DNA from: Dorea sp. AM10-31
GTDB lineage: Bacteria > Bacillota > Clostridia > Lachnospirales > Lachnospiraceae
Direction: 5' to 3'
Length of the DNA stretch: 54,008 nt
Assembly (NCBI RefSeq): GCF_003435815.1
Contig: NZ_QTUV01000012.1
Span: 1-54,008 of the forward strand
A model generated the notes under the pieces. That model was not told the DNA's origin and searched no databases. It worked only from the letters and a program-made list of their open reading frames with translations. Positions 17,862-26,857 of the stretch are shown here, one piece after another. Made by a program: the position numbers and the translations under genes. How positions within the stretch are numbered: position 1 is the first letter of the stretch; the number at the start of each line of letters is the position of its first letter.

Positions 17862-18386
17862 TTATAAATTTTTTCCGATCCACTCAAGTTCGTTCATGGA
17901 ATCCTTATTTTTTTCAAGTTCATCTCTGGCTGTTGCGTAATATGATTTTTTGAAAAGCATATCCCAAGAAAGATATTTTGCCATACAGTCAAACTGCTTA
18001 TCAATCAGCTCATACTGGATACTGCCTACGGGAGAACCACCTACAACAATTGTGCCAACTTTTTTGTTTTTTAACTGCAATCCACGGCAGTAGCACTTAT
18101 CAATGATAAGTTTCAATTGTGCTGACATTCCCCACCAATAAACTGGTGTAGCAAAAAGAATCATATCTGCGGCAGCAATTTTATCAATTGTAGGATTTGT
18201 ATCATCCTTATCGACGCATCCCTTAGAGCATTGACAGACACCACATCCCTTGCATGGTGCAATGTTGAGTTTGTCGGGTTCAATGATTTCAATTTTATTC
18301 TTTTCTGACGCTCCTTTTATAAATGCATTGATTGCTGCCAGCGTATTTCCTTTTCTGGCACTTCCATTAATAATTACAATTTTCAT
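17862..18386 (-). CDS. Flavodoxin-fold NAD(P)H-dependent FMN reductase
   Basis: A 174-residue NADPH-dependent FMN reductase or multimeric flavodoxin WrbA-like protein. MKIVIINGSARKGNT is the FMN phosphate loop. A ferredoxin-like cysteine patch CKGCGVCQCSKGC follows, and PVYWWGMSAQLK binds the flavin ring. It may carry electrons for the radical SAM enzymes next door, but that is only a proximity argument. The start at 18386 is eight bases after GGAGG. It is transcribed separately from the MarR operon. Confidence 0.85.
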   Translation of the reverse strand: MKIVIINGSARKGNTLAAINAFIKGASEKNKIEIIEPDKLNIAPCKGCGVCQCSKGCVDKDDTNPTIDKIAAADMILFATPVYWWGMSAQLKLIIDKCYCRGLQLKNKKVGTIVVGGSPVGSIQYELIDKQFDCMAKYLSWDMLFKKSYYATARDELEKNKDSMNELEWIGKNL

Positions 18387-18506
18387 GCGTGTATCCTCCA
18401 ACTTCCGATTGAGATTTCACCTGTTTTAAGAAATTTAATAACTGTTATATTTTATTATTAAATTCTTCGCAACCCCTTGAAAACACTGGATTTGTCGCAG
18501 GTGAGC

Positions 18507-18584
18507 TTTCCCTTATTATTTCCCTTGTGTTATATCGTCCCATCAGTGTTTATGCACTCTGATAAGGGCAAATACAAGGGCAAG
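18507..18584. repeat. Left-end repeats of the nested mobilizable element
   Basis: CCCTTATT and TTTCCCTTG motifs at 18507-18527 are opposed by TAAGGG and CAAGGG copies at 18563-18584. The same CCCTTAT/CCCTTG motifs occur in inverted form at 26686-26736, just after the second integrase gene. I infer integrase arm-type sites marking the left end. No gene is seen in the rest of 18387-18696. Confidence 0.5.
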
Positions 18585-18696
18585 AAAAATCTATAAGACA
18601 GTATAACACAAAATAAAAGTGACATGGTGAACTGATTGAAATGCTTCTTAATTTTTGCTACTACTGATTGATTAAATGATAAGGAGATGGGATACG

Positions 18697-18933
18697 ATGA
18701 GAACAATATTTGCAGAATACAATCCACAGTGCAACAGCATTGATGTATATACTAATACGGGCTATATACTCCGTATTGATTGTTGGGAAGCAGAAAAAAA
18801 TTTAAGAACCACACCTGGATCTGATTGTGCTTTGACATCGCTTGCAATCGATGAGCCATTAGAATATGCAAGGTTATATCTTGATGGGAATTTACAGATG
18901 TGGGTAGATGCTGAAGATTCATTAGAGTTATGA
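18697..18933 (+). CDS. DUF6061-like small protein
   Basis: A 78-residue acidic protein, MRTIFAEYNPQCNSIDVYT and then LDGNLQMWVDAEDSLEL. It looks like the short DUF6061-type proteins carried on Firmicutes mobilizable elements; no function is known. The ATG at 18697 follows AAGGAG by ten bases and is preferred over an upstream ATG at 18676. It lies at the left edge of the nested element, opposite in direction to the MATE operon. Confidence 0.6.
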   Translation: MRTIFAEYNPQCNSIDVYTNTGYILRIDCWEAEKNLRTTPGSDCALTSLAIDEPLEYARLYLDGNLQMWVDAEDSLEL

Positions 18934-18987
18934 TTATTCCAATCAAAATCTACTAGAATTTATTAAAAATTAGCTTCATAATTTTAA

Positions 18988-19019
18988 AAGGACAGCCCTA
19001 TTGCTATGAGGCTGTCCTT
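18988..19019. terminator. Shared terminator hairpin
   Basis: AAGGACAGCC (18988-18997) and GGCTGTCCTT (19010-19019) are perfect 10-base arms. A-rich and T-rich flanks on both sides fit a bidirectional terminator between the DUF6061 gene (+) and the MATE gene (-). Confidence 0.75.
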
Positions 19020-19066
19020 AAAAATACAATAGATAAACCTAGATTATTCTTGCTACTATCTGATTG

Positions 19067-20386
19067 TTAAATTTTCTGTATTCCATATTGCAAATCTCCC
19101 TTTTCGCAATATTTTATTAGTATGAATGCCAGAATCGCTGAAAAAACACGTGCCAATACCGTACTCCACCATATCATAATCTGTCCACCAAATAAAGGTG
19201 GTAAAACAAGCATAAATATCAGCATCAATACTGGTTCAATGAATGTAAGAATGTATGACAATCCACTTTTTTCAGTAGCATAAAATCCAGCTGTCGCTAT
19301 TCTGGTAATCGCAACAAATGGTAATGACACTAAAAATATAGGTACAATTTTAGAAATCTCAATACTTACTTCATAAGAAGCTCCGAAAACCCCTCCAATA
19401 TTTGCTCTGTTTACATACATGATAATTCCACCACAAACAGCAAGAATTATTGCAAAAATGTATGCCATTCTCTGAACTCCTCTCAGGCTTTCTTGATCCT
19501 TCTCACCATAAAAACGGCTCATTAAAGGTTGACTTCCATCACCTACGCCCTGCAATATGAGATATATGATACAGATAATATAGGATACACATGCATAAGT
19601 TGCAATAGCTTTTTCTCCCCCATAAGAAGCGGAGAATCGGTTTATAAACACCAATGAAATATTAGGAGTCAATGCTAGCCCAAATGGTGCAAGACCTACT
19701 CTGAATATAGCGCCACACATTTCTTTTACATTTTTTAAGGATACATACACATAAAACTTTTTATTATATAATGCGTATATGATTGCAATTGCTGCAGTCA
19801 CACCCTGTCCGGCTATTGTAGCTGTGGCTGCACCTTTCATGCCCATTTCATATATCCATACAAAGATAAAATCCAGAACAATATTGGTTATGAATCCACC
19901 AACCATCGCAAACATTGACCAGAAAGAGTTTCCATAATTTCTAATGAATGGCATCATTCCAGTTCCAAGAATCTGCAATATTGCTCCAAGTGCTATAATT
20001 TTGATATAATCTGTCGCATTTGTTAATATAATTCCATCTGCTCCAAGCAATCCTAAAATTTTAGACGAAAAGGAGTAAATAATTATGGTACTGATAACAC
20101 TTACTATTACAAGAAGCCACCAGCTTGTAGCAATAAATTCTTCTGCCCGTTTTCCTTTCTTTTCTGCTGCATTAATTGAGTAATAAACAGCTCCTCCCAT
20201 ACCAATTCCTGTTCCAAGAGCCTGAATCAAAGCCACAATCGGATATGCAATATTAATAGCCGAAAGTCCAGCATCTCCTATGGTATTGCCTACAAAATAT
20301 CCATCCACTATCGCATATATTCCTGATAATGCAAATGCTATAATAGATGGAATAACATATTTAAAAAATAATGATTTATGATTCAT
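19067..20386 (-). CDS. MATE-family multidrug efflux transporter
   Basis: A 439-residue twelve-helix MATE protein (MepA-like). Typical parts are IPSIIAFALSGIYAIVDGYFVGNTIGDAGLSAINIAYPI and, in the second half, GVGDGSQPLMSRFYGEKD. It would export cationic drugs using an ion gradient. The start at 20386 overlaps the MarR gene by 11 bases, so MarR and transporter are co-regulated, like other marR-MATE pairs. It is the likely cargo of the nested element. Confidence 0.9.
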   Translation of the reverse strand: MNHKSLFFKYVIPSIIAFALSGIYAIVDGYFVGNTIGDAGLSAINIAYPIVALIQALGTGIGMGGAVYYSINAAEKKGKRAEEFIATSWWLLVIVSVISTIIIYSFSSKILGLLGADGIILTNATDYIKIIALGAILQILGTGMMPFIRNYGNSFWSMFAMVGGFITNIVLDFIFVWIYEMGMKGAATATIAGQGVTAAIAIIYALYNKKFYVYVSLKNVKEMCGAIFRVGLAPFGLALTPNISLVFINRFSASYGGEKAIATYACVSYIICIIYLILQGVGDGSQPLMSRFYGEKDQESLRGVQRMAYIFAIILAVCGGIIMYVNRANIGGVFGASYEVSIEISKIVPIFLVSLPFVAITRIATAGFYATEKSGLSYILTFIEPVLMLIFMLVLPPLFGGQIMIWWSTVLARVFSAILAFILIKYCEKGDLQYGIQKI

Positions 20387-20834
20387 TTTTCTTACAATCT
20401 CCTTCCTTGAAAAGTCTGATAAACAGCTCTGTATTATCATTAAGACTTTCTATATTCTCTAATCCCATTTTTTCGATTACATATATTTCTTTTGAGTGCA
20501 GTTTTTCTATGATATCTTTCGTATATTCCATTCCTGATTCTGTGAGGCATATCAGCTTATTTCTCTTGTCTGAATCATCAGATACCATATTGATGTATCC
20601 TTTTTTCTGAAAATCTTTTAGTATCGTATTTACCGTTTGCTTAGGTATATTCCATTTTTCACTTATCATTTTCTGCGTGCATCTTCCATTACTTTCATAA
20701 AATGAATACAAAGCAAAAACTCCATTTGAAGACAGTCCCTGATCCTTTGACCATTCCTCATACATTGCTGTACATTCTTTCCATAAAGCATAATATCGTT
20801 GCAACTGTATTATCATATTATTATCTTTTCTCAT
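20376..20834 (-). CDS. MarR-family regulator of the MATE transporter
   Basis: A 152-residue MarR protein: MISEKWNIPKQTVNTILKDFQKKGYI is the DNA-reading helix and SDDSDKRNKLICLTESG the wing. The start at 20834 is preceded by AAGGAGG six bases upstream; the longer ORF runs into the operator. It is probably a repressor that binds the inverted repeat at 20850-20897 and is released by MATE substrates. Confidence 0.9.
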   Translation of the reverse strand: MRKDNNMIIQLQRYYALWKECTAMYEEWSKDQGLSSNGVFALYSFYESNGRCTQKMISEKWNIPKQTVNTILKDFQKKGYINMVSDDSDKRNKLICLTESGMEYTKDIIEKLHSKEIYVIEKMGLENIESLNDNTELFIRLFKEGDCKKNES

Positions 20835-20849
20835 CTTTTTCCTCCTTAA

Positions 20850-20904
20850 ATTAGTACGAATCCGGACTTTTGTATTATAGTCCGAGTTCGTACTAATTGT
20901 CAAG
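20850..20904 (-). promoter_or_regulatory. MarR/MATE promoter and inverted-repeat operator
   Basis: On the minus strand TTGACA (20899-20904) and TATAAT (20874-20879) are 19 bases apart edge to edge. Nineteen-base arms, 20850-20868 and 20879-20897, form an inverted repeat with two mismatches (core TTAGTACGAA/TTCGTACTAA). The operator covers the spacer and -10 region, a typical repression geometry. Confidence 0.8.
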
Positions 20905-20989
20905 ATTTATTTATATACTTTTTCTTTATATAAACAATCAATAGTCCCTTACTAAGGACAGGAAGATTATGAAATTTCCCTGTCCTCTT

Positions 20990-21958
20990 TTAATAATATC
21001 CTCGTTCTTCCATCCAGTCTTTCACATAACATCTGATTCCAATATAAATAATATGCGACAGTAATAGCAATACAATAAGATTTATCGGATTAGCGTTTTT
21101 AATCCATTCTCCAAAGTAAATTACAACAGCTGTACTCGTTATCGCTACCACGATACTGATGATATCCCAACAATATTTCCGGTAGATTTTTCCTACCTGA
21201 TAACCAATCCCGATTATCAGCCACCCGGTTATTACGAATAAAATTGCCATGACAGTACCGGCAATCAGCCAGTACACAATCCCGGAAAGAATACTGTTAG
21301 GTATTCCACTGCTTAACTGTCCGAAAGAGTCTGCACCTGTCACAAACTCCCGAAATAAACTTCCCATTCCTTTTCCTAACGCACCGAAAAAGACGATACA
21401 GTCGTTAAGGAAAACCGGCGAAAGAATCGCAGTAAACAGTGTTGTTGTTATGCTGTACCATGCCAGTAGAAACAAGATACTTTCATAACCAATCGTCATA
21501 TTTTTATATTTCTTTTCTAACTGGCTTTTACGGCTATCGCATTTTTCTTTTGCTTTCCGGTAAGCAGTACGGTCACATTTTTCACATTTCTCATAAGGCA
21601 CTTTTTTCTCAACAGCTACCTCTACCGTCTTTTGGTGTGTCTGTGCATAAAGTTTTTCCTGCTCTGCTTTTTCATACTTAAATTTCCATGCCACGGCTTC
21701 TGCGTCGGCTCTTTTCCTGCTGTCTGTCTCGCTGGTCAATCGTTCCTCTGTTTGCCTTAATCTTGTCCGCAATGCTTCGATATTCTCGGCTCTGTTTTCG
21801 CTGTTCAATTTCTCGTTCAAGGTCAGCGATTCGCTTAGCTGCCTGTTTAGTTCCTGGATTGTCTGGTCTTTCTGATCCAGTTCGTCCTGCATCTGTTCGG
21901 TCATCAGCAGAAGTTCTTCCACCTGCCCGACGTTCTCTAAGTTTCTGCATTCGCTCAT
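20990..21958 (-). CDS. DUF6040-like coiled-coil membrane protein
   Basis: A 322-residue protein: residues 10-115 form a long coiled coil (LTSETDSRKRADAEAVAWKF), then a CEKCDR cysteine pair, and five or so transmembrane segments. Such DUF6040 proteins follow MOBQ relaxase genes on Firmicutes mobilizable elements. The 5' 281 bases overlap the relaxase C-terminus in another frame. A role in anchoring the relaxosome at the membrane is inference. Confidence 0.65.
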   Translation of the reverse strand: MSECRNLENVGQVEELLLMTEQMQDELDQKDQTIQELNRQLSESLTLNEKLNSENRAENIEALRTRLRQTEERLTSETDSRKRADAEAVAWKFKYEKAEQEKLYAQTHQKTVEVAVEKKVPYEKCEKCDRTAYRKAKEKCDSRKSQLEKKYKNMTIGYESILFLLAWYSITTTLFTAILSPVFLNDCIVFFGALGKGMGSLFREFVTGADSFGQLSSGIPNSILSGIVYWLIAGTVMAILFVITGWLIIGIGYQVGKIYRKYCWDIISIVVAITSTAVVIYFGEWIKNANPINLIVLLLLSHIIYIGIRCYVKDWMEERGYY

Positions 21959-23399
21959 CGATCTCCCTCGCTTTCTCTATCTGCTGTTTAAGGTCAGCAA
22001 TTCGCTGTTCTGTTTCTGCAATAAGCTGTTCTCGTTGTTCAGCTTCTGCGTTAATTCCTGCCATTGCTGATTCTCGTTTTCCAACTGTTCGATTCTGGTT
22101 TTCTGTTGCTCGATCTGTGAGAGCAGTTCTTCTGTATCTGGCAAAAGATTTAGCAGCCTGGATAATTCGCTGTTTAAGCTTTTTAAACTCTGGTTCTGCT
22201 CCTGAAAAGACAGGAGCTGCCTGTCCCGTTCCTGCAATTCCTGTACCATCTCTGCCATAAGATTCTGCTGTTCCTCGATCTGGTTTATCATTGTCTCCAT
22301 CATGGGAATGACTTCCCGGCTTTCTTCTAATGTCACGCAATCGCTCCTTCCATTGTGTTAATGCACTGGATACTTTTCCAAAAGAAATCTGTATTTTATC
22401 CAGCAGTGCATTTTGTCTTTTTATGATCTGGTTTTCCTCTACTTTCCATGAAGTAGAGGATGTCTGTCCGTTTTGAAATTTCTCGTCAATTTTTCTGGCA
22501 TCTGCGCCCTCATGGATCGTCGGTATCTCTAATTTTCCCTGCCTTGCATAAGAACGATGGTCAATGTGATTTTCCGTTTTCAAATGTGCATTACAGACGT
22601 TTGCCCATTCGCTCCGCCATAGCTCACAATTTTTCGGATTGTTCCACCCGGTAGCATCGGTTAATACACGTTTCCACTGTTTGCGGTTCCTTGTCCCGAC
22701 TTTCTGGACTCCATTTTCATCAAGTACGGGGATTCGGATTCCATGACGGTCAGGGTTCTTTTTATCCTGCCACCAGTCCGGATGGGATTCATCCACCACA
22801 ATATTTCCATTTTCATCTCTGACAAACTCCCAATCCTTGATTTCTTTGTTACCCCATGAGTGGTCTGAATTGAATGGTCGCATCGTCACCAGTAAATGCA
22901 CATGGGGATTACCATCTCCTTTATCGTGGATACTCCAATCCGCACACATTCCCTTATCTACAAAGGTCTTTTGAATATATTCAGTTGTATAATCAATCTG
23001 TTCCTGTCGGCTCCATTCTTTCGGAAGTGAGAACTCAAATGACCTGCCGAGTTGTGCATCTGAACTTTTTTCTATCCTCAAGACTTCATTCCATAAACGC
23101 TGCTTCTGAAAAGTAAGTTTGAATTTTTCCAGTGCAGCATTTTGGTTATCTGCCCTTTTATATCGGACAGATTTCTGGAACCGTCTGATATTTTCAGCAG
23201 GTACATTCTGCCATTCCTGTGGTGCATTTTCACACATCAGCAGGCTGGTATAAACGACTTCTTTTTTTGAAGTATAGTAGCTGATCCTGCCTGTTTCTTC
23301 ATTTTTCATCACATCGCCATTGAGATAAGCAGACGCCGATATGATGGATTTTCCTTTGCTGCGTCCAACAATCTTTACTGTATAATGAAAAATCGCCAT
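21678..23399 (-). CDS. MobA/MobL-family relaxase (MOBQ)
   Basis: A 573-residue relaxase starting MAIFHYTVKIVGRSKGKS. The N-terminal nicking domain shows the MobA pattern: SIISASAYLNG, WNEVLRIEKSSDAQLGRSFEFSLP, and the metal-binding GNPHVHLLVTMRPF. The C-terminal 250 residues are basic, low in complexity, and partly coiled coil. It would nick oriT and pilot the strand to the recipient using another element's transfer machinery. Two other coding frames run inside its 3' half. I chose 23399 because upstream in-frame sequence does not fit the family. Confidence 0.88.
   Translation of the reverse strand: MAIFHYTVKIVGRSKGKSIISASAYLNGDVMKNEETGRISYYTSKKEVVYTSLLMCENAPQEWQNVPAENIRRFQKSVRYKRADNQNAALEKFKLTFQKQRLWNEVLRIEKSSDAQLGRSFEFSLPKEWSRQEQIDYTTEYIQKTFVDKGMCADWSIHDKGDGNPHVHLLVTMRPFNSDHSWGNKEIKDWEFVRDENGNIVVDESHPDWWQDKKNPDRHGIRIPVLDENGVQKVGTRNRKQWKRVLTDATGWNNPKNCELWRSEWANVCNAHLKTENHIDHRSYARQGKLEIPTIHEGADARKIDEKFQNGQTSSTSWKVEENQIIKRQNALLDKIQISFGKVSSALTQWKERLRDIRRKPGSHSHDGDNDKPDRGTAESYGRDGTGIAGTGQAAPVFSGAEPEFKKLKQRIIQAAKSFARYRRTALTDRATENQNRTVGKRESAMAGINAEAEQREQLIAETEQRIADLKQQIEKAREIDERMQKLRERRAGGRTSADDRTDAGRTGSERPDNPGTKQAAKRIADLEREIEQRKQSREYRSIADKIKANRGTIDQRDRQQEKSRRRSRGMEI
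21977..22336 (-). CDS. Nested coiled-coil protein inside the relaxase gene
   Basis: A 119-residue frame lies wholly inside the relaxase gene in another frame. It encodes a regular coiled coil (MINQIEEQQNLMAEMVQELQ, QIEQQKTRIEQLENENQQW) of the same style as the DUF6040 N-terminus, and ends 18 bases before DUF6040 starts. Such regular heptads are unlikely in a chance frame, so it may be a true overlapping gene. Alternatively the coding signal is a reflection of a repetitive relaxase tail. Confidence 0.5.
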   Translation of the reverse strand: MTLEESREVIPMMETMINQIEEQQNLMAEMVQELQERDRQLLSFQEQNQSLKSLNSELSRLLNLLPDTEELLSQIEQQKTRIEQLENENQQWQELTQKLNNENSLLQKQNSELLTLNSR

Positions 23400-23727
23400 G
23401 CTCCGTTTCCCCCATTCTGCCGTATCCGGCTTTGATTTCCGGCAGGTAACGTTTTTCCTAAAAGAAAATGGTATCTGCCGGAGCACCCTCTGCGTAAGAG
23501 TGCCCTGTGCATAACAGCCTGCATGGAATGTGCCCCTCTGGCGAAGAGTGCCTCCTGCGGCATGAGCAGGTCTGGCTGAAAGCCCCGCCGACGGAACGAG
23601 CCCGGCAAGCGTAAGCGCAGACCGGTTGCCACCTGTGGCAAACTTATACGGACGACCTCTGGTTGTCCATAAGTGCGCCCTTCATAAAAAAGCAATGAAG
23701 GGAATGGAAACTCCACTCCCTCCGGCA

Positions 23728-24042
23728 TTACACTTCCTCCGTATTTGCAACTGGCTCTTTCTGCATTGCCTTTGAGAAGAATTTCCCATTTGCTTCCTGC
23801 CTTTTTAAGAAGCCGATCAGCTTTGGGATATCATCTTCCTCAATCGCAGAACCCAGTACCGATTCCACTGCACCGCCAATCTGGCAGAGCCTGTGTGTCC
23901 GTTTTTTGGTTTCCACATCTTTCTGACGTTTCTTCAGTTCCCGTTTCTGTGCTGCATACTGTTTTGCTTTCTCAAGGCTTTCCTGTTCTTTCTTTTCCAA
24001 CTGGAGCATACGCTCCTCATAACTCTTTGTTGATCTTGCCAT
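23728..24042 (-). CDS. DUF3847-like small basic protein
   Basis: A 104-residue protein, MARSTKSYEERMLQLEKKEQ and onward, highly charged and helical, with the DUF3847 look (KTHRLCQIGGAVESVL-type centre and IPKLIGFLKRQEANG). Members sit directly upstream of MobA relaxase genes on mobilizable elements and may be relaxosome helpers. The start at 24042 follows GGAC by about ten bases. Between it and the relaxase lies a GC-rich 330-base spacer with no convincing gene. Confidence 0.65.
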   Translation of the reverse strand: MARSTKSYEERMLQLEKKEQESLEKAKQYAAQKRELKKRQKDVETKKRTHRLCQIGGAVESVLGSAIEEDDIPKLIGFLKRQEANGKFFSKAMQKEPVANTEEV

Positions 24043-24186
24043 AAATATCATCGTCCTTTCTTTTTTTCCAAACATAAGTTTCCTGTTGTCTGTCAGACGA
24101 AGTACATGGTATAATCTGCTTGCGTGTAGGTATATCATGACTCCGGTCTGATAGAACCTTTGGCGGTTTCTTCGGGAACCGCTTTT

Positions 24187-24417
24187 TTAAGTTGAACCGT
24201 TTCTTGTGACTGCTTTCACATTTCCCTTATCCCTCAAGTCCCTGCCCTCGTTGGCTTCCATAAAAAGTTCCAGCATATCCGTTTTGATCAGGACTTTTCT
24301 CCCAACCTTCAATACCGGAAGTTTCTTCCACTCTACCAACTTTCGCAGGGTGTTCCTGCCAATTCCCGTATAATCAGCAGCTTCCTCAATAGATAAGGCA
24401 ATCTTTCTTTGCGTCAT
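24187..24417 (-). CDS. Excisionase-type DNA-binding protein
   Basis: A 76-residue protein of the Tn916 Xis/MerR-like helix-turn-helix kind: LSIEEAADYTGIGRNTLRKLVEWKKLPVLKVGRKVLI. Such proteins bend att DNA and direct the integrase to excision. It is divergently arranged from the repressor at 24593, sharing an operator region with TGCAAT palindromes. Confidence 0.85.
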   Translation of the reverse strand: MTQRKIALSIEEAADYTGIGRNTLRKLVEWKKLPVLKVGRKVLIKTDMLELFMEANEGRDLRDKGNVKAVTRNGST

Positions 24418-24435
24418 ATGACCACCTCCTTTCGA

Positions 24436-24539
24436 ATTGCATTATGCAATTTCATTTGTGCTGTCAGTATAGCGTGTTTATATTGCTTTGTCAAGCATTA
24501 TGAAATTTTGCTGCTTTTCTTAAAATTGCATATTGCAAT
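24436..24539. promoter_or_regulatory. Divergent operator region with ATTGCA palindromes
   Basis: ATTGCATTATGCAAT (24436-24450) and ATTGCATATTGCAAT (24525-24539) are palindromes. A partial third copy, GCATTATGAAATTTTGC, lies near 24495. They lie between xis and the XRE repressor gene, so the repressor is the likely binder and switches between quiet and excising states. Confidence 0.65.
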
Positions 24540-24592
24540 ATATTTTGTTGCGTGGTATAGTAATGACATACCGAAAAAGGAGGCACATCAGC

Positions 24593-25222
24593 ATGAAAGA
24601 TAAAGAACTACGCAAGCTGATCGGCAGCAGGGCAAAACAGCGCCGTCTGGAATTAAATCTGACACAGCCTTATGTCGCAGAGAAGATGGGAGTTACCGCT
24701 TCCACAATCCTGCGTTATGAGAATGGTTCGATTGACAATACCAAAAAGATGGTACTGGAAGGTCTTTCGGAAGCACTTCATGTATCGATTGAATGGCTCA
24801 AAGGGGAAACCGATGAATATGAAACTGATATTACGGATAAGAAAGAATTGCAGATTCGTGATGCGATGGGCGACATTCTCAAACAGTTTCCTCTTGACCT
24901 CAATAAAACAGAAGACGCTTTTTCTAAAGACTTACTGCTGTTAATGTTAAAGCAATATGAACTGTTTCTGGATTCGTTTCAGTTCGCCTGTAAAAATTAC
25001 AAAGGCAGTACCAAAGATGCGGACATTGCCAAAGTAATGGGATTTGAATCGAAAGATGAATATAATGAGATTATGTTTCTCAGGGAGATCACACATACTG
25101 TCAACGCATTTAATGATATGGCAGATGTTGTAAGGCTCTATTCAAAGAAACCGGAAGCGGCAGAACAAAGGCTTGCAAATCTTTTATCCGAAGTTATGTA
25201 TGACGATTCTGAATCGGTATAG
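24593..25222 (+). CDS. XRE-family repressor of the nested element
   Basis: A 210-residue protein with an N-terminal XRE helix-turn-helix (RRLELNLTQPYVAEKMGVTASTILRYENGSIDN) and a helical C-terminal domain. The start at 24593 follows AAAGGAGG by nine bases. It is divergent from xis and lies upstream of the integrase, so it is probably the control gene for excision. Confidence 0.85.
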   Translation: MKDKELRKLIGSRAKQRRLELNLTQPYVAEKMGVTASTILRYENGSIDNTKKMVLEGLSEALHVSIEWLKGETDEYETDITDKKELQIRDAMGDILKQFPLDLNKTEDAFSKDLLLLMLKQYELFLDSFQFACKNYKGSTKDADIAKVMGFESKDEYNEIMFLREITHTVNAFNDMADVVRLYSKKPEAAEQRLANLLSEVMYDDSESV

Positions 25223-25382
25223 TAAGATAATCGGAGTTATGATACAATGAGCGCAAGCGAGTCAAGCTGTTTACAGATTTGACGAGCGGCGAATTGGCTT
25301 ATGGACTTGTCCATAAGATGCCTACACGCAAGAAGCATTTCAGCAGTTCCGATTGTCTGATATCGAAAGGAGACATACGATT

Positions 25383-26678
25383 ATGGCAAAAGGATCTGTT
25401 AGAAAAAAAGGAAAAAAATGGTACTATCGTTTCTATGTAGAAGATGCAAGCGGTAAAATGGTTCAGAAAGAATACGCCGGAACCGAAAGTAAAAGTGAGA
25501 CGGAAAAGCTTCTCCGCAAGGCACTGGAAGACTACGAAGATAAGAAGTTTGTTGCAAAGGCAGATAATCTTACCGTAGGGGAACTTCTGGATATGTGGGC
25601 AGAAGAAGAACTGAAAACTGGGACACTCAGCAACGGTACAGTGGAAAATTATCTTGGTGCAATCCGATGTACCAAAAAACACCCGATTGCAGACCGCAAA
25701 CTGAAAACAGTTACTGCCGAACATTTACAGGCATTTCTTGATCTGCTTACATTCGGTGGTGAGTTTCCAGACGGGAAAGTAAAAAAGGGATACAGCAAAG
25801 ATTATATCCATTCTTTTTCCGCAGTGTTACAGCAGTCATTCCGTTTTGCAGTATTTCCAAAACAGTTAATCAGTTTCAATCCGATGCAGTATATTAAGCT
25901 GAAAAAGCAGGCAGAGGAAGTTGACCTCTTTTCCGATGATGAAGTGGAAGAAGGTACACAGCCGATTTCACATGAGGATTATGAACGGCTTATCCAATAT
26001 CTGGAAAAGAAAAATCCACCTGCTATTCTTCCGATTCAAATTGCGTATTATGCCGGGCTCCGTATCGGGGAAACCTGTGGTCTTACATGGCAGGACATTA
26101 ACCTTGAGGAACAATGCCTGACCATAAAACGCAGTATCCGCTACGACGGCATGAAACACAAAAATATTATCGGACCAACGAAACGGAAAAAAGTAAGGAT
26201 TGTTGATTTTGGAGATACGCTGACTGAAATACTGAAAGCTGCCAGAAAAGAACAGCTCAAAAACCGGATGCAGTATGGCGAATTATATCACCGCAATTAC
26301 TACAAAGAAGTGCATGTGAAAAACAGGGTATATTATGAATACTATCATCTTGACGGAACACAGGAAGTCCCGACAGATTACAAAGAAATCTCCTTTGTCT
26401 GCCTGCGACCAGATGGCTCTTTGGAACTGCCGAGTACACTCAGCATTGTATGCAGATCAGTGGCAAAGAAGCTGGAAGGATTTGAAGATTTCCATTTTCA
26501 CCAGTTGCGTCACACTTATACCAGCAATCTGCTTTCCAATGGAGCTGCACCGAAAGATGTACAGGAACTGTTAGGACACTCTGATGTCAGTACCACAATG
26601 AATATTTACGCTCACTCAACAAGAAAAGCAAAACGGGATTCCGCAAGACTTCTTGATAAAGTAGCGAGCAATGCTTAA
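25383..26678 (+). CDS. int: Tyrosine integrase of the nested mobilizable element
   Basis: A 431-residue Tn916-like integrase: N-terminal arm-binding domain (MAKGSVRKKGKKWYYRFYVED), core-binding domain, and a catalytic domain with Arg in AYYAGLRIGETCGLTW, HQLRHTYTSNLL, LGHSDVSTT and the nucleophile Tyr in MNIYAHSTRKAKRD. All catalytic residues are present, so it should be active. The start at 25383 has GAAAGGAG ten bases upstream. It is followed by the arm-type repeats at 26686-26736. Confidence 0.93.
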   Translation: MAKGSVRKKGKKWYYRFYVEDASGKMVQKEYAGTESKSETEKLLRKALEDYEDKKFVAKADNLTVGELLDMWAEEELKTGTLSNGTVENYLGAIRCTKKHPIADRKLKTVTAEHLQAFLDLLTFGGEFPDGKVKKGYSKDYIHSFSAVLQQSFRFAVFPKQLISFNPMQYIKLKKQAEEVDLFSDDEVEEGTQPISHEDYERLIQYLEKKNPPAILPIQIAYYAGLRIGETCGLTWQDINLEEQCLTIKRSIRYDGMKHKNIIGPTKRKKVRIVDFGDTLTEILKAARKEQLKNRMQYGELYHRNYYKEVHVKNRVYYEYYHLDGTQEVPTDYKEISFVCLRPDGSLELPSTLSIVCRSVAKKLEGFEDFHFHQLRHTYTSNLLSNGAAPKDVQELLGHSDVSTTMNIYAHSTRKAKRDSARLLDKVASNA

Positions 26679-26685
26679 CTAAAAA

Positions 26686-26736
26686 TTTCCCTTATTTCCC
26701 TTGCGGATTCCGCATAAGGGCAAAAATAAGGGAAAA
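26686..26736. repeat. Right-end inverted repeat of the nested element
   Basis: TTTCCCTTATTTCCCTTG is followed by GCGGATTCCGC and then TAAGGG...AAATAAGGGAAA, a large nested palindrome directly after the integrase stop. It shares motifs with 18507-18584, so the two mark the ends of an about 8.2-kb unit. It could also work as the integrase terminator. Confidence 0.55.
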
Positions 26737-26857
26737 TACATATCATTTCACTATTTAATGGGCTGAAAAGCCTGTAAAATAAGGAAAGTTCAGGAAATCT
26801 CTCCACAAATTACGATTTGCACTTCAAATCGTTTTCTTCATTCTATCACAGCATCTA

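Noticed and set aside
23375..23728. 117-codon ORF between the relaxase and DUF3847 genes
   Set aside because: It is GC-rich and rich in Arg, Gly and Leu, with no motif, and overlaps the relaxase start region. It is most likely a chance frame.
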